From the NCBI RefSeq assembly GCF_009176545.1, contig NZ_VTOJ01000002.1, forward strand, positions 1,178,001 to 1,242,000: DNA of 64,000 nucleotides, written 5' to 3'. Under the pieces are notes generated by a model, which made no database searches, had not been told where the DNA came from, and was given only the letters and a program-made list of their open reading frames with translations. The stretch's first letter is position 1. Every line of letters begins with the position of its first letter. Source of the DNA: Salinigranum salinum (GTDB taxonomy: Archaea; Halobacteriota; Halobacteria; Halobacteriales; Haloferacaceae). Shown here one piece after another: positions 1 through 8,778 of this stretch. The position numbers and the translations under genes were made by a program.

Positions 1-1326
1 GTCGCCGAGCGCCTGATGGACGGCGACGGCTTCGGCCACGACCTCGCCGACAACCAGCACGCCTACGCGGACCTCGTCGCCGACCAGGCGGGTGCCGAGG
101 TCGACCCCGTCGAGCGCGACGCCGAGGACATGCTGTTCCTCATGTACACCTCGGGGACGACGGGCAAGCCCAAGGGCGTCAAACATACGACCGCGGGCTA
201 CCTCGCGTGGGCCGCGTGGACCTCGCAGGCGGTGCTGGACATCAAGCCCGAGGACACGTACTTCTGCTCGGCCGACATCGGCTGGATCACGGGCCACTCG
301 TACATCGTCTACGGACCGCTCGCGCTGGGGACCACGACGATGATGTACGAGGGGACGCCCGACTACCCCGAGCGCGACCGGCTCTGGGAGATCGTCGAGG
401 AGTACGAGGCGACGCAGCTGTACACCGCACCCACCGCCATCAGGGCGTTCATGAAGTGGGGCGCGGAGTTCCCCGAGCGACACGACCTCTCGAGCCTCCG
501 CCTGCTGGGAACCGTCGGCGAACCGATCAACCCGCGGGCGTGGAAGTGGTACTACCAGCACATCGGCGACGAGGAGTGCCCCGTCGTCGACACGTGGTGG
601 CAGACCGAGACCGGAGGCATGATGATCACCGGCCTGCCGGGTGTCAAGAAGATGAAGCCCGGGAGCGCAGGGCCCCCGTTACCGGGACTCGACGTGCGCA
701 TCGTCGACACGAAGGGCGAGGAGGTCAAGGCCGGCCGTGCGGGGTACCTCACGGTCCAGAAGCCGTGGCCCGGCATGCTCCGGACGCTGTACAAGAACGA
801 CGAGCGCTTCATCCAGGAGTACTGGGCGGAGTACTCCGACACCGACTCCAGCGATCCCGACGACTGGATCTACTTCCCCGAGGACGGCGCGAAGATCGAC
901 GACGAGGGGTACATCACCGTGCTGGGGAGGGTGGACGACGTGCTCAACGTCTCCGGCCACCGGCTGGGGACGATGGAGATCGAGTCGGCCATCGTCGGCG
1001 TCGACGGCGTCGCCGAGGCCGCCGTCGTCGGCGGCGACCACGAGATCAAGGGCGAAGCGGTGTACGCCTACGTCATCCTCGAGGACGGCTACGAGGGTGA
1101 CGAGGAGATGCGCGGGCGCATCGTCGAGGGCGTCGAGGACGCCATCGGCCCCATCGCGCGGCCCGAACAGGTGATCTTCACGCCCGAGCTGCCCAAAACC
1201 AGGTCTGGAAAGATCATGCGCCGCCTGCTCGAACAGATCGCCAACGAGGAGGAACTCGGCGACACGACGACGCTCCGCAACCCCGAGATCGTCGAGGACA
1301 TCCAGCAGCAGGTTCAGAGCGACTGA
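1..1326 (+). CDS. acs: Acetyl-CoA synthetase (AMP-forming), 5'-truncated by window edge
   Basis: The reading frame is open from base 1, so this is the C-terminal two-thirds (441 residues) of a protein that is normally about 650 residues. It activates acetate to acetyl-CoA through an acetyl-adenylate. Visible motifs are the P-loop-like YTSGTTGKPKGV, the WWQTETGG adenylate-binding motif and, near the C-terminus, KTRSGKIMRR, which carries the catalytic lysine that is acetylated in many Acs proteins. WWQTETGG is typical of true acetyl-CoA synthetases rather than longer-chain ligases. The nearby acyl-CoA ligase at 2370 and the LIV-type importer suggest a carbon-assimilation neighbourhood. The start lies outside the window. 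Confidence 0.95.
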   Translation, partial: VAERLMDGDGFGHDLADNQHAYADLVADQAGAEVDPVERDAEDMLFLMYTSGTTGKPKGVKHTTAGYLAWAAWTSQAVLDIKPEDTYFCSADIGWITGHSYIVYGPLALGTTTMMYEGTPDYPERDRLWEIVEEYEATQLYTAPTAIRAFMKWGAEFPERHDLSSLRLLGTVGEPINPRAWKWYYQHIGDEECPVVDTWWQTETGGMMITGLPGVKKMKPGSAGPPLPGLDVRIVDTKGEEVKAGRAGYLTVQKPWPGMLRTLYKNDERFIQEYWAEYSDTDSSDPDDWIYFPEDGAKIDDEGYITVLGRVDDVLNVSGHRLGTMEIESAIVGVDGVAEAAVVGGDHEIKGEAVYAYVILEDGYEGDEEMRGRIVEGVEDAIGPIARPEQVIFTPELPKTRSGKIMRRLLEQIANEEELGDTTTLRNPEIVEDIQQQVQSD

Positions 1327-1486
1327 GCGGTTCGCGCGCCACGCCGCCCGGTCACGACGCTCCCCCGGTGTGTTCGACGCGAGCAGATCGGGGAGCGGCA
1401 CGGTGACGCATCGCGGGCGACGGCCGGGTCCAGCGCCGACCGGAGCGACGCCACTCGTGGACGTCTCTCGACCCGAGGGAGGCGTT

Positions 1487-1738
1487 TCACTCGGCGTCGA
1501 GCCACCCCTGCAGACACGCCTCGTCGCAGAGGTAGCGCTTGCCGGCGGGGAGGTAGTTCGACTCCTCCGAGAGCGTCACGAGGAGGTGGCGTTCGTGCAG
1601 ATCGAGCACGGCGTCACAGTGCGGACAGCGTGCGGTCTGTTCGGCATCCATCGTCCACAGGTGGTGCTGTGAGACGCGGCCGACGACCATGCCGGGTTCG
1701 GCCTGTGGTGTCAGTCCGGTGTAATCCGAGAGGGCCAT
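1487..1738 (-). CDS. Small zinc-finger protein, haloarchaeal type
   Basis: This 83-residue protein has a CPHC pair near residue 38 and a CDEAC pair near residue 71. That spacing suggests one treble-clef or zinc-ribbon site of the kind found in many haloarchaeal micro-proteins with two cysteine pairs. No catalytic motif is visible. The start is supported by a TATA-like TCATATCC on the minus strand about 25 nt upstream, which implies a leaderless message. It is convergent with acs. Its function is unknown; regulation or protein-protein contact is typical for such proteins but is not shown here. Confidence 0.75.
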   Translation of the reverse strand: MALSDYTGLTPQAEPGMVVGRVSQHHLWTMDAEQTARCPHCDAVLDLHERHLLVTLSEESNYLPAGKRYLCDEACLQGWLDAE

Positions 1739-1921
1739 ACGTCGGCTTCGCGGTCCCCGGATATGACACTTTCCTGGGTAGTTTTGGGTTGTCCTCGTGT
1801 GTCACGCGACGGTCGTGAGTGGTAAGTACCGATACTGAGTGAAACGGAGTCTACACCGCTCGACACGTACCCGGACGTACCGCCGGGACCGAGAGCGGAG
1901 CGTTCGTTCCTGCAGAACTTC

Positions 1922-1929
1922 TTTATAAA
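1922..1929 (+). promoter_or_regulatory. TATA box upstream of the HalOD1 gene
   Basis: TTTATAAA is a near-consensus haloarchaeal TATA element in otherwise GC-rich DNA. It predicts transcription from about 1953 and so a short leader of about 40 nt before the ATG at 1995. Confidence 0.55.
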
Positions 1930-1994
1930 CCGTAGGTGTCGTGTGAGTAGTTCCATCAAATTTAGCCCCCCCCGGTGTCTCCTTCGCGGTATCG

Positions 1995-2297
1995 ATGGGT
2001 TCGCCTCCCGATGTTCGGCCGCCGAACGCCGATGCGGTCGTCCGATACGACGTCGCCCCCGACGAGCCGCTCAGCGACGCCGTATTGCGGGCCGCCGGGG
2101 AGGTCATCGACGACCTCACGGCCGTCAGACCGCTGGTGGCGGTCGTCGACGTCGAGGCGCTCAACTACCTGTTCGAGAGCAGGCGGGACGCCGACAGCGA
2201 CGTCCGCATCGTCGCCTTCGCCGCCTGGGAACTGTGGTTCGTGGTGACCGCCTCGACGGTCGAGATCTACGATCTCGACGACTCGATGGACGTCTGA
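1995..2297 (+). CDS. HalOD1 output-domain protein
   Basis: This 100-residue protein is essentially one HalOD1 domain, the small alpha/beta output module found in haloarchaea either alone or at the end of response-regulator-like proteins. The pattern is an early VVRYDV strand, a helix with AVLRAAGEVIDDL, the LNYLFES turn and a final strand pair around WFVVTASTVEIYDLD. Stand-alone HalOD1 proteins are thought to act in signalling or transcription, but the ligand or partner is unknown. It sits 72 nt before the acyl-CoA ligase on the same strand. Confidence 0.85.
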   Translation: MGSPPDVRPPNADAVVRYDVAPDEPLSDAVLRAAGEVIDDLTAVRPLVAVVDVEALNYLFESRRDADSDVRIVAFAAWELWFVVTASTVEIYDLDDSMDV

Positions 2298-2369
2298 GCC
2301 GTCCGGCGTGGTATCGGCTCCCGGGCGTCGCCCGCAACCTATTTCATGAACGTCTATAAACGACTCGCC

Positions 2370-3980
2370 ATGGAGAAACCACTCCTCGTAACCGACTTCC
2401 TGGATCGCGCACGACGACACTACGGCGATCAGGAGGCGGTGTTGGCGACGACCGGCGAACGGTACACGTACGACGAACTGGGCGACAGGGTCGACGGGTT
2501 CGCCGCGGCGCTCCAGGCGCGAGGAGTCGAGAAGGGCGACCGGGTGGCCGTCCTCGACCCGAACACGCACTACCATCTGGAGTCGGCGTACGCCGCGTTC
2601 GAGTGTGGGGCCATCCACACGCCGCTGAACTACCGGCTCGTCCCGAACGACTTCGAGTACATCCTCAACGACGCCGGAGTGAAGGCGATCTACGCCGACT
2701 ACGACTACGCCGACAAGATCGAGCAGATCCGCGACGACGTTCCCACGGAACTGTTCGTCACGAACGACGCCGAGGCGGTCGACGGCGACTGGGAGTCGTT
2801 CGACGCGCTCGTCACAGAGGGGGGGGAGCACGAACGCCCCGAGATGTACGAGGACGAAGTGGTCACCATCAACTACACCTCGGGGACGACCGGCGATCCG
2901 AAGGGCGTCTGCCGGACCCACAGGTGTGAGACGCTCCACGCGTATCTCGCCAGCATCCACAAGGAGATCACAGACGCCGACGTCTACTACTGGTCGCTCC
3001 CGATGTTCCACGTCAACGGCTGGGGACACATCTACGCCGTGACGGGCTTGGGTGCCCGACACGTCTGTACCCGCGGCGTCGACGTGGAGCACATCTTCGA
3101 GTCGATCCGCGAGGAGGGTGTCTCGTACCTCTGTGCCGCGCCGACGGTCCTGAACCGACTGATCGACTACTACGAGAAACACGACCCCCCAGCCACGGGC
3201 GCGAATCCGGTACGCGTCGCGACGGCGGGGGCCGCCCCGCCGGAGGCGACCATCCGCGGTATCGAAGACGACCTCGGCTGGCATCTGATGCACACCTACG
3301 GTGCGACCGAGACGGGGCCGCTCATCACGACCTCGAACGCGAGGCGACTGTACGACCCCGACGACGACAGCCGGTTCGCCGTGAAGAAGAGACAGGGGAT
3401 CGGCTACCTCGGGACGGAGGTGCGCGTCGTCGACGAGGACGGCAACGACGTCCCCCGGGACGGGACGAGTATCGGCGAGATCGTCGTCCGGGGCAACCAG
3501 GTGATGGAGGGCTACTGGGAGAAGCCCGAGGAGACCGAGAAGGCGTTCACCGACCGCGTCGAGGGCTACTACCACATGGGCGACCTCGCCGCGATGGACG
3601 AACACGGGATGGTCATCATCCAGGACCGCAAGAAGGACATCATCATCTCCGGCGGGGAGAACATCTCGTCGATCGAACTGGAAGACACGCTCTTCGACCA
3701 CCCCGCCGTGGACGACGTGGCCGTCATCCCCGCCCCCTCCGACGAGTGGGGCGAGGTGCCGAAGGCGTTCGTCGTGCCGGCGAGCGGCGACCCGAACGAC
3801 CCCGGCACCTCCGAGGCGGAGCTCGTCCAGTTCTGCCGCGACCGCATCGCGACGTACAAGGTGCCGAAGGAGATCGAGTTCGTGAAGCAGCTGCCGAAGA
3901 CAGCGACCGGGAAGGTCCAGAAGTACGAACTCCGCGAACAGGAGTGGGAGGACGAAGACCGGATGGTCGGCGAAGGGTAG
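2370..3980 (+). CDS. Acyl-CoA synthetase (AMP-forming), medium/long-chain type
   Basis: This ANL-superfamily ligase (536 residues) activates a carboxylic acid to acyl-CoA. Motifs in order are YTSGTTGDPKGV (AMP/phosphate loop), HVNGWGH, YGATETGP, the hinge region YYHMGDLA...DRKKDIIISGGENIS, and the C-terminal KTATGKVQK with the adenylation lysine. It resembles the AlkK/FadD-like group rather than acetate ligases. An in-frame ATG exists at 2346. I prefer 2370 because a TATA-like CTATTT (2339-2344) lies about 28 nt before it and because haloarchaeal relatives, as I recall them, begin MEKPLLVTDF. Its substrate is not fixed by sequence. Confidence 0.9.
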   Translation: MEKPLLVTDFLDRARRHYGDQEAVLATTGERYTYDELGDRVDGFAAALQARGVEKGDRVAVLDPNTHYHLESAYAAFECGAIHTPLNYRLVPNDFEYILNDAGVKAIYADYDYADKIEQIRDDVPTELFVTNDAEAVDGDWESFDALVTEGGEHERPEMYEDEVVTINYTSGTTGDPKGVCRTHRCETLHAYLASIHKEITDADVYYWSLPMFHVNGWGHIYAVTGLGARHVCTRGVDVEHIFESIREEGVSYLCAAPTVLNRLIDYYEKHDPPATGANPVRVATAGAAPPEATIRGIEDDLGWHLMHTYGATETGPLITTSNARRLYDPDDDSRFAVKKRQGIGYLGTEVRVVDEDGNDVPRDGTSIGEIVVRGNQVMEGYWEKPEETEKAFTDRVEGYYHMGDLAAMDEHGMVIIQDRKKDIIISGGENISSIELEDTLFDHPAVDDVAVIPAPSDEWGEVPKAFVVPASGDPNDPGTSEAELVQFCRDRIATYKVPKEIEFVKQLPKTATGKVQKYELREQEWEDEDRMVGEG

Positions 3981-4118
3981 TTCCACGACCGCAGTCACGG
4001 CTCGAGGGACGATCCAACCGCCGGCAGGTGCGGGCACTGTCCGACGTCCGGTCACGTCGGTGGCTACGTGGTCGTCCCCGTCACGACGGTGTTCGCATCG
4101 CCCGCGACACCGGCCGCG

Positions 4119-5522
4119 TCAGTCACCACGACGGTCGACGATCCCGATCGCCTTGTCGATGAACCGCTTGGCGGCCGACTGCTTCGAGTCCCAGTCCTCG
4201 TCCGCTTCGTCCCCTCCCGGCTTCCGGTCCTCCCCGTCCCCGTCCTCGTCCGCCTCCACGGCCGCGAGCCGTTCGGCCACCTCCTCGTCGGTCGCACCGA
4301 CGACCTCCCGGTCGTCACCCCGGCTCTCGCCTGCCGGCTGACGGCCGGTCTGGACCGTCCGGCGGCCCGCGTTCCGGCCGGTCCCCGCGCCGCGGTCGTC
4401 CGTCCCTGACTCCCGTCTCCGACCGTCGGTCGACGCGGCGTGCCCGTTCGCCTCGGCGGGGGCGGTCGTGGTGTCGGATACCGTCTCGTTCGAAGCGTCG
4501 ACCCCGGCCGTCGCCGGTCGATCGATCGCCCCGGTTTCGTCGACAGCGTCGGATCCGTTCGCGTCCGCCGCGTCGGAGTCGTCCGTGTCCGCCGCGTCGG
4601 AGTCGTCCGTGTCCACCGCGTCGGAGTCGTCCGCGTCGGCGACGAAACTGAACCCGTCGGCCTCCTCGTCCGTGGTCGAGAGCGCGCCGTCCGTGTCGGG
4701 ACCGTCGGTGGCACCGTTGGAGGCGACGCCGTCCGGAGCGGTGGATGCGGCGGCCGCCCGCTTCGCGTCCGCGGCCTGGGTGGCACGGAGCTGCTTGATA
4801 CGGTCGTGGATACGCGAGCCGAGCGCCCCGTACGCCTTCGCCGCAGCGCTGTCGGAGGCCGCGACGACGACCGGACGACCGATGTCCTGTGCGCTGGCGA
4901 CGGCGGGATCTTCCGGCACGTGCCCGAGGAGGTCGACCGCGAGGAACTCGGCGATCCGCTCGACGCCGGGCGACCGCCCGCTCCCCGACTTCACGAAGAC
5001 GACGCCGGCGACGGTGCCGTCCACGTGCCGAACGAGGTTCCGTGTCTTCTTGGTGTCCCGGACGGACGCCACGCGTGGCGAGGAGACGAGGATCGTCTCG
5101 TCCGCCAGCGACAGTGGCAGCACCGTCTCCGATCCCAGCCCGGCCCCCGTGTCGAGGACGACGACGTCGTATCGTGCCCGCGCGTGAGCGACGACCGCCG
5201 GCGCCCGGTCGATATCGGCCCTGGAGAACCCCTCGAGCGTCGTGCCGCTGGGCACTACGTCGAACCCGCCGGGTGCCTCGTACGTCGCGGACGCGACGCT
5301 CGCGGTCCCCGCGAGCACGTCGTGGAGCGTCGGATCCTCACCGTCCTCCAGCCGCACGTCGAGGTCGAGGAAGTCGCCGACGTTCGCCATCGCGATGTCC
5401 AGTTCGACGAGGAGGACGGAGTGACCCATCTCGGCCAGCACCGCACTGAGGTTGATGCTGGTCGTGGTCTTGCCGACACCTCCTTTCGCCCCGGCGATCG
5501 CGAAGACGGAACCATCCGCCAT
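4119..5522 (-). CDS. MinD/ParA-family ATPase with long acidic C-terminal extension
   Basis: The first ~250 residues are a deviant-Walker-A ATPase: GAKGGVGKTT with the signature lysine at residue 13, then LVELDIAMANVGDFLDL (switch I) and VVLDTGAGLG (switch II). Such proteins position cellular machines by ATP-dependent dimerisation on a surface. About 200 further residues are acidic and repetitive, including several copies of DDSDA(A/V)DT. The protein ends in KRFIDKAIGIVDRR, which could form an amphipathic membrane-binding helix. Haloferax MinD4, which positions archaella and chemosensory arrays, also has a long C-terminal extension, so a MinD4-like role is a reasonable inference. The gene is monocistronic. 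Confidence 0.88.
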   Translation of the reverse strand: MADGSVFAIAGAKGGVGKTTTSINLSAVLAEMGHSVLLVELDIAMANVGDFLDLDVRLEDGEDPTLHDVLAGTASVASATYEAPGGFDVVPSGTTLEGFSRADIDRAPAVVAHARARYDVVVLDTGAGLGSETVLPLSLADETILVSSPRVASVRDTKKTRNLVRHVDGTVAGVVFVKSGSGRSPGVERIAEFLAVDLLGHVPEDPAVASAQDIGRPVVVAASDSAAAKAYGALGSRIHDRIKQLRATQAADAKRAAAASTAPDGVASNGATDGPDTDGALSTTDEEADGFSFVADADDSDAVDTDDSDAADTDDSDAADANGSDAVDETGAIDRPATAGVDASNETVSDTTTAPAEANGHAASTDGRRRESGTDDRGAGTGRNAGRRTVQTGRQPAGESRGDDREVVGATDEEVAERLAAVEADEDGDGEDRKPGGDEADEDWDSKQSAAKRFIDKAIGIVDRRGD

Positions 5523-5543
5523 ACGTACAGGTCATTCTCACCG

Positions 5544-5552
5544 ATATTTTAA
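5544..5552 (-). promoter_or_regulatory. TATA box of the MinD-like gene
   Basis: On the minus strand the sequence reads ATTAAAATAT, an AT-only run 22-30 nt upstream of the ATG at 5522. This fits a leaderless transcript. Confidence 0.5.
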
Positions 5553-5613
5553 TCTTCGTGACTGAATGTCGAATCTGATAGCTAACGAGTCCGACAGCGG
5601 CGCTGCCGACCGG

Positions 5614-6363
5614 TCAGAGGTAAGCAGCGTCCCAGCGGGTTGCCTTGCTCCGGTTCCCGCACTCGCCGCACTCGAGTCGTTCCATCGTGTCCATCACGAC
5701 GCCGACGTTGCCACAGGAACACGCCCACCCGTAGCGTTCCTCGCGGTCAGCGTCCAGATACACCGCGTGGAAGACGCCGTTGGCGCCCCGGACGGTCTCG
5801 TCGTGTGCGACGTACACCGTCCGGTCGCCGACGGTTCGTTCTTCGAGGTCCGCGTCGTACGCGCCCGGATCGGGAAACATCACGTAGACGCGCTCGTCGA
5901 ACTCACGGTCGCCGATGGTGATCGTCCGCTCGCCGGCCGCGGTGAAGCCGTGGTCGTCGTAGAAGTCGGTCCCCATCTCGTTGGCGACGAGGACGGAGCC
6001 TTCGAGCCGCTCGACGCCCCGTTCGAGGAGTTTCGCCTCGAGCGCCTGGAGCAGGTCGGTCCCGATCCCGCGGCCGCGGTGGGCAGGGTCGACGTGGAGC
6101 CAGTCGATCTCACCGATCACCTCGCGGCGCGAGACGACGTAGCTCTGGACGAACCCCACGAGTTCGCCGTCGTCCGCGGCGACGACGAAGTAGGTGTCCG
6201 GGTCGTCGAGGTCGCTGGCGAGGTCGTCCGCGTCGTACCACCGCTCGACGACCGACTCGATGAGGTCGTGGTCGAGCGCGTGGCCGTACGACTCCGCGAG
6301 CGATGCACGTGCTACCCGACGGATCTCAGCAACGTCGTCGGCAGTCGCCTGACGGATGTCCAT
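5614..6363 (-). CDS. GNAT N-acetyltransferase fused to a C-terminal zinc-ribbon-like domain
   Basis: Residues 1-~150 are a GNAT fold: the motif A region is WLHVDPAHRGRGIGTDLL (acetyl-CoA pyrophosphate loop R/Q-x-x-G-x-G/A), followed by a motif B-like GTDFYDDHGF. Residues ~170-249 form a second module with WACSCGNVGVV...LECGECGNRSKATRWDAAYL, four cysteines likely to bind zinc, resembling the haloarchaeal DUF5816 module. The acceptor is unknown. A TATA-like CGCCTTAAC (plus-strand sense) about 25 nt upstream supports the ATG at 6363. It is divergent from the HAD gene. Confidence 0.85.
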   Translation of the reverse strand: MDIRQATADDVAEIRRVARASLAESYGHALDHDLIESVVERWYDADDLASDLDDPDTYFVVAADDGELVGFVQSYVVSRREVIGEIDWLHVDPAHRGRGIGTDLLQALEAKLLERGVERLEGSVLVANEMGTDFYDDHGFTAAGERTITIGDREFDERVYVMFPDPGAYDADLEERTVGDRTVYVAHDETVRGANGVFHAVYLDADREERYGWACSCGNVGVVMDTMERLECGECGNRSKATRWDAAYL

Positions 6364-6443
6364 GAGTACTACTCAGTTCGGTACGCCTTAACAGTGTTAC
6401 CCCACCGCGTGCATTGATTGTGTTCGGGGTCGACCGTGCCGGT

Positions 6444-7136
6444 ATGGCTCGAACGGCGGCGCTCTGTTTCGACATGTACGGCACGCTCTGCGACACGTCG
6501 ACCGTCACGCGGCGACTGGGTGAGGTGCTCGGCGTCTCGGGGATACTCGCGAACGCGGTCGACGAGCTCTGGCGGCGAAAACAGCTCCAGTACTCGTACC
6601 AGGCCGCGCAGATGGAGGCGTACGAGCCGTTCTGGAAACTCACGACGCGGGCGCTCGACTACGCGCTCGCCCAGTACGGGCTCGACCCCACAGCCACGGA
6701 ACGCGAGCGGATCGTCGAGGCGTACGACCACCTCTCCCCGTTCCCCGACGCCGCGGCGGTCCTCGAACGACTCGGCGACGCCGGCTACACCGTGGCGGTG
6801 CTCTCGAACGGGAACCCGGCGATGCTCGAACGCCTCGCGGCGAACGCCGGGCTCGCGCCCCACCTCGACGAGATCGTCAGTGCCGACGACGTGGGGACGT
6901 TCAAACCCTCGCCTGCGGTGTACGAGAACGCGGCCCGTCGGCTCGGTGCCGAGATCGAAGCGTGCCGGCTCGTCTCGGCGAACGCGTGGGACGTCGCGGG
7001 AGCCGGCAACGCCGGGATGGGGGTTGCGTGGATCAATCGCCGGCGGGATCCGCCGGAGGCCATCGGTCCAACTCCAGAAGTCGAAGTCACGTCGCTCGCC
7101 CGGCTCCCGGACGCACTCGACGACGTCGATGGCTGA
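6444..7136 (+). CDS. Haloacid dehalogenase, type II (HAD superfamily)
   Basis: The protein (230 residues) matches L-2-haloacid dehalogenase-type HAD enzymes. Motif I is FDMYGTLCD with the nucleophilic Asp at residue 10. Motif II is LSNGNP. The lysine motif is FKPSP, and SANAWDVAGAGNAG matches the conserved SSNAWD region of that family. These enzymes hydrolyse C-halogen bonds of 2-haloacids, but many relatives act on phosphates, so the substrate is uncertain. A TTG upstream at 6414 would add 10 residues; the ATG gives the usual family start close to the first beta-strand. Confidence 0.85.
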   Translation: MARTAALCFDMYGTLCDTSTVTRRLGEVLGVSGILANAVDELWRRKQLQYSYQAAQMEAYEPFWKLTTRALDYALAQYGLDPTATERERIVEAYDHLSPFPDAAAVLERLGDAGYTVAVLSNGNPAMLERLAANAGLAPHLDEIVSADDVGTFKPSPAVYENAARRLGAEIEACRLVSANAWDVAGAGNAGMGVAWINRRRDPPEAIGPTPEVEVTSLARLPDALDDVDG

Positions 7137-7230
7137 CCGTCGTCAGAGACCTCCGTTCGCCCCGTTCGCGTACGACGAGCGTCCGAACCGGGGGAACACC
7201 TTAAACACCCTAGTATGATATCAGTAACTC

Positions 7231-7243
7231 ACCACAAAGTGGT
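7231..7243. promoter_or_regulatory. Perfect palindrome next to the LivJ-like promoter (candidate operator)
   Basis: ACCACAAAGTGGT is a perfect inverted repeat (5-bp arms, 3-bp centre) ending 9 bp before the TATA box at 7253-7260. The position overlaps or abuts the BRE, where an archaeal regulator could control transcription of the importer. Function is inferred from position only. Confidence 0.4.
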
Positions 7244-7252
7244 TCCACAACA

Positions 7253-7260
7253 ATTATTAA
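7253..7260 (+). promoter_or_regulatory. TATA box of the LivJ-like gene
   Basis: ATTATTAA lies 23-30 nt before the ATG at 7283, as expected for a leaderless haloarchaeal mRNA. Confidence 0.5.
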
Positions 7261-7282
7261 CAAAACCTTCCGGGTATACTCT

Positions 7283-8719
7283 ATGGCACGGGATAACACC
7301 TCGCCGAATCGTCGAGACGTGTTGAAGGCTGCTGGTGCTGCCGGAGCGGTCGGGCTGGCTGGACTGGCCGGTTGCACTGGCGGAGACGGCGGAGACGGCG
7401 GAGACGGTGGAGATGGGGGGAGTGGTGACGACGGCGGCTCCGGTGGCGGTGGCGGCGACGGCGGCTCCGGATCCGGTGGCGGTGGCGGCGAAGACTACCC
7501 CGCGCTCGGGAACTTCCCGGTCGAGGGGGATACGGTGACGTTTGGGTTCAACGTCCCGCAGTCCGGACCGTACGCCTCCGAAGGGCAGGACGAACTCCGC
7601 GCGTACAAGCTCGCAGTCAAGCACCTCAACGAAGGCGGCGGCTGGGTCGACTCGCAGTTCGACGACCTCTCGGGGGACGGGGTCAACGGGAAGACCGTCG
7701 ACTTCGTCACGGGCGACACGGCGACCGACGCCGACACCGCCCGACAGTCCGCGTCGCGGATGATCCAGCGCGACAACGCCATCATGATCACGGGCGGCTC
7801 CTCGTCGGCGACGGCCATCGCGATGCAGGGGCTCTGCCAGCAGGAGAAGGTCCTGTTCATGGCGTGTCTGACCCACTCGAACGACACCACGGGGAAGGAC
7901 TGCGTGCGCTACGGCTTCCGCGAGATGTTCAACGCCTACATGACCGGGCAGGCGCTCGCACCGGTCGTGCAGGAGGCGTATGGGTCGGACCTGAGCTTCT
8001 ACCAGCTGTACGCCGACTACAACTGGGGGCAGACTCAGCAGGACTCGATGAACCAGTTCATGACCGACGTAGCCGGCTGGGAGCAGGTCGAGTCCGTCGC
8101 CACCCCGCTGGGGACGAAAGACTACTCGTCGTACCTCTCGGAGGCGGCGAACTCCGGCGCGGACGTCCTCATCCTGAACCACTACGGGCTGGACGGCGCG
8201 AACTCCGTCTCGCAGGCGATCGACGCGGGCATCGACGAGAACATGGAGATCCTCGTCCCGCTGTACAACCGCCCGATGGCGCAGGCGGCCGGCGGCGCGA
8301 TCGAGGGAATCTACGGCACCGTCGCGTGGGACTCCCAGATCGACAACGACCCGTCGCAGCAGTTCGTTACGGCGTTCCAGGACGAGTACGACCGGCTCCC
8401 GTCGGGACCGGCACAGCTCGCGTACGCGCAGGCGCTCCAGTACGCCGCGGCCGTCGAGCGGGCGGGTACGTTCTACCCGCCGGAGGTCATCCGGCAGCTC
8501 GAGGACTACGAGTACAACAACATCGGCATGGGCGAGGAGCTGATGCGTGGGTGCGACCACCAGGCACAACGGGACGTCCCGGTCGTGCAGGGGCTCGCTG
8601 GAGCGGAACAGTCCGAGGGGCGGTACTTCGAGATCGTCAACATCACCAGCCGCGACGACCTGGGCTACGCGTGTGACGCCGGCCCGGCCGCCGAGTGTGA
8701 ACTCGGCCCCTACGAGTAG
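7283..8719 (+). CDS. livJ: ABC transporter substrate-binding lipoprotein, branched-chain amino acid/urea type
   Basis: The N-terminus has a Tat motif (NRRDVLK, Arg10-Arg11), a hydrophobic stretch and a lipobox LAGC with Cys31. A Gly/Asp/Ser-rich flexible linker to about residue 75 tethers the mature protein to the outer membrane face. The rest is a type I periplasmic-binding fold (GFNVPQSGPYA, VDFVTGDTATDA, ITGGSSSATAIA) as in LivJ, UrtA and AmiC relatives. It captures the ligand for the permease and ATPase genes directly downstream. The ligand could be a branched-chain amino acid, urea or a short-chain carboxylate/amide; sequence alone does not decide. It has its own TATA box, and a second TATA box follows it. 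Confidence 0.9.
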   Translation: MARDNTSPNRRDVLKAAGAAGAVGLAGLAGCTGGDGGDGGDGGDGGSGDDGGSGGGGGDGGSGSGGGGGEDYPALGNFPVEGDTVTFGFNVPQSGPYASEGQDELRAYKLAVKHLNEGGGWVDSQFDDLSGDGVNGKTVDFVTGDTATDADTARQSASRMIQRDNAIMITGGSSSATAIAMQGLCQQEKVLFMACLTHSNDTTGKDCVRYGFREMFNAYMTGQALAPVVQEAYGSDLSFYQLYADYNWGQTQQDSMNQFMTDVAGWEQVESVATPLGTKDYSSYLSEAANSGADVLILNHYGLDGANSVSQAIDAGIDENMEILVPLYNRPMAQAAGGAIEGIYGTVAWDSQIDNDPSQQFVTAFQDEYDRLPSGPAQLAYAQALQYAAAVERAGTFYPPEVIRQLEDYEYNNIGMGEELMRGCDHQAQRDVPVVQGLAGAEQSEGRYFEIVNITSRDDLGYACDAGPAAECELGPYE

Positions 8720-8749
8720 GCCGACAGCCCACCCGGCACTTTGATAATC

Positions 8750-8755
8750 TTTAAA
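8750..8755 (+). promoter_or_regulatory. Internal TATA box for the micro-ORF and livHMGF
   Basis: TTTAAA lies 24 nt before the ATG at 8779 and would place a transcription start at that ATG. The permease genes can therefore be transcribed separately from the binding-protein gene. Confidence 0.5.
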
Positions 8756-8778
8756 CGAACACCTACTTCCAGACAGGT

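Noticed and set aside
3374..3980. Long antisense frames opposite the acyl-CoA ligases, the LivJ-like gene and others
   Set aside because: They lack domains, mirror the GC-rich codon pattern of the real genes and overlap them fully, as expected in GC-rich DNA.
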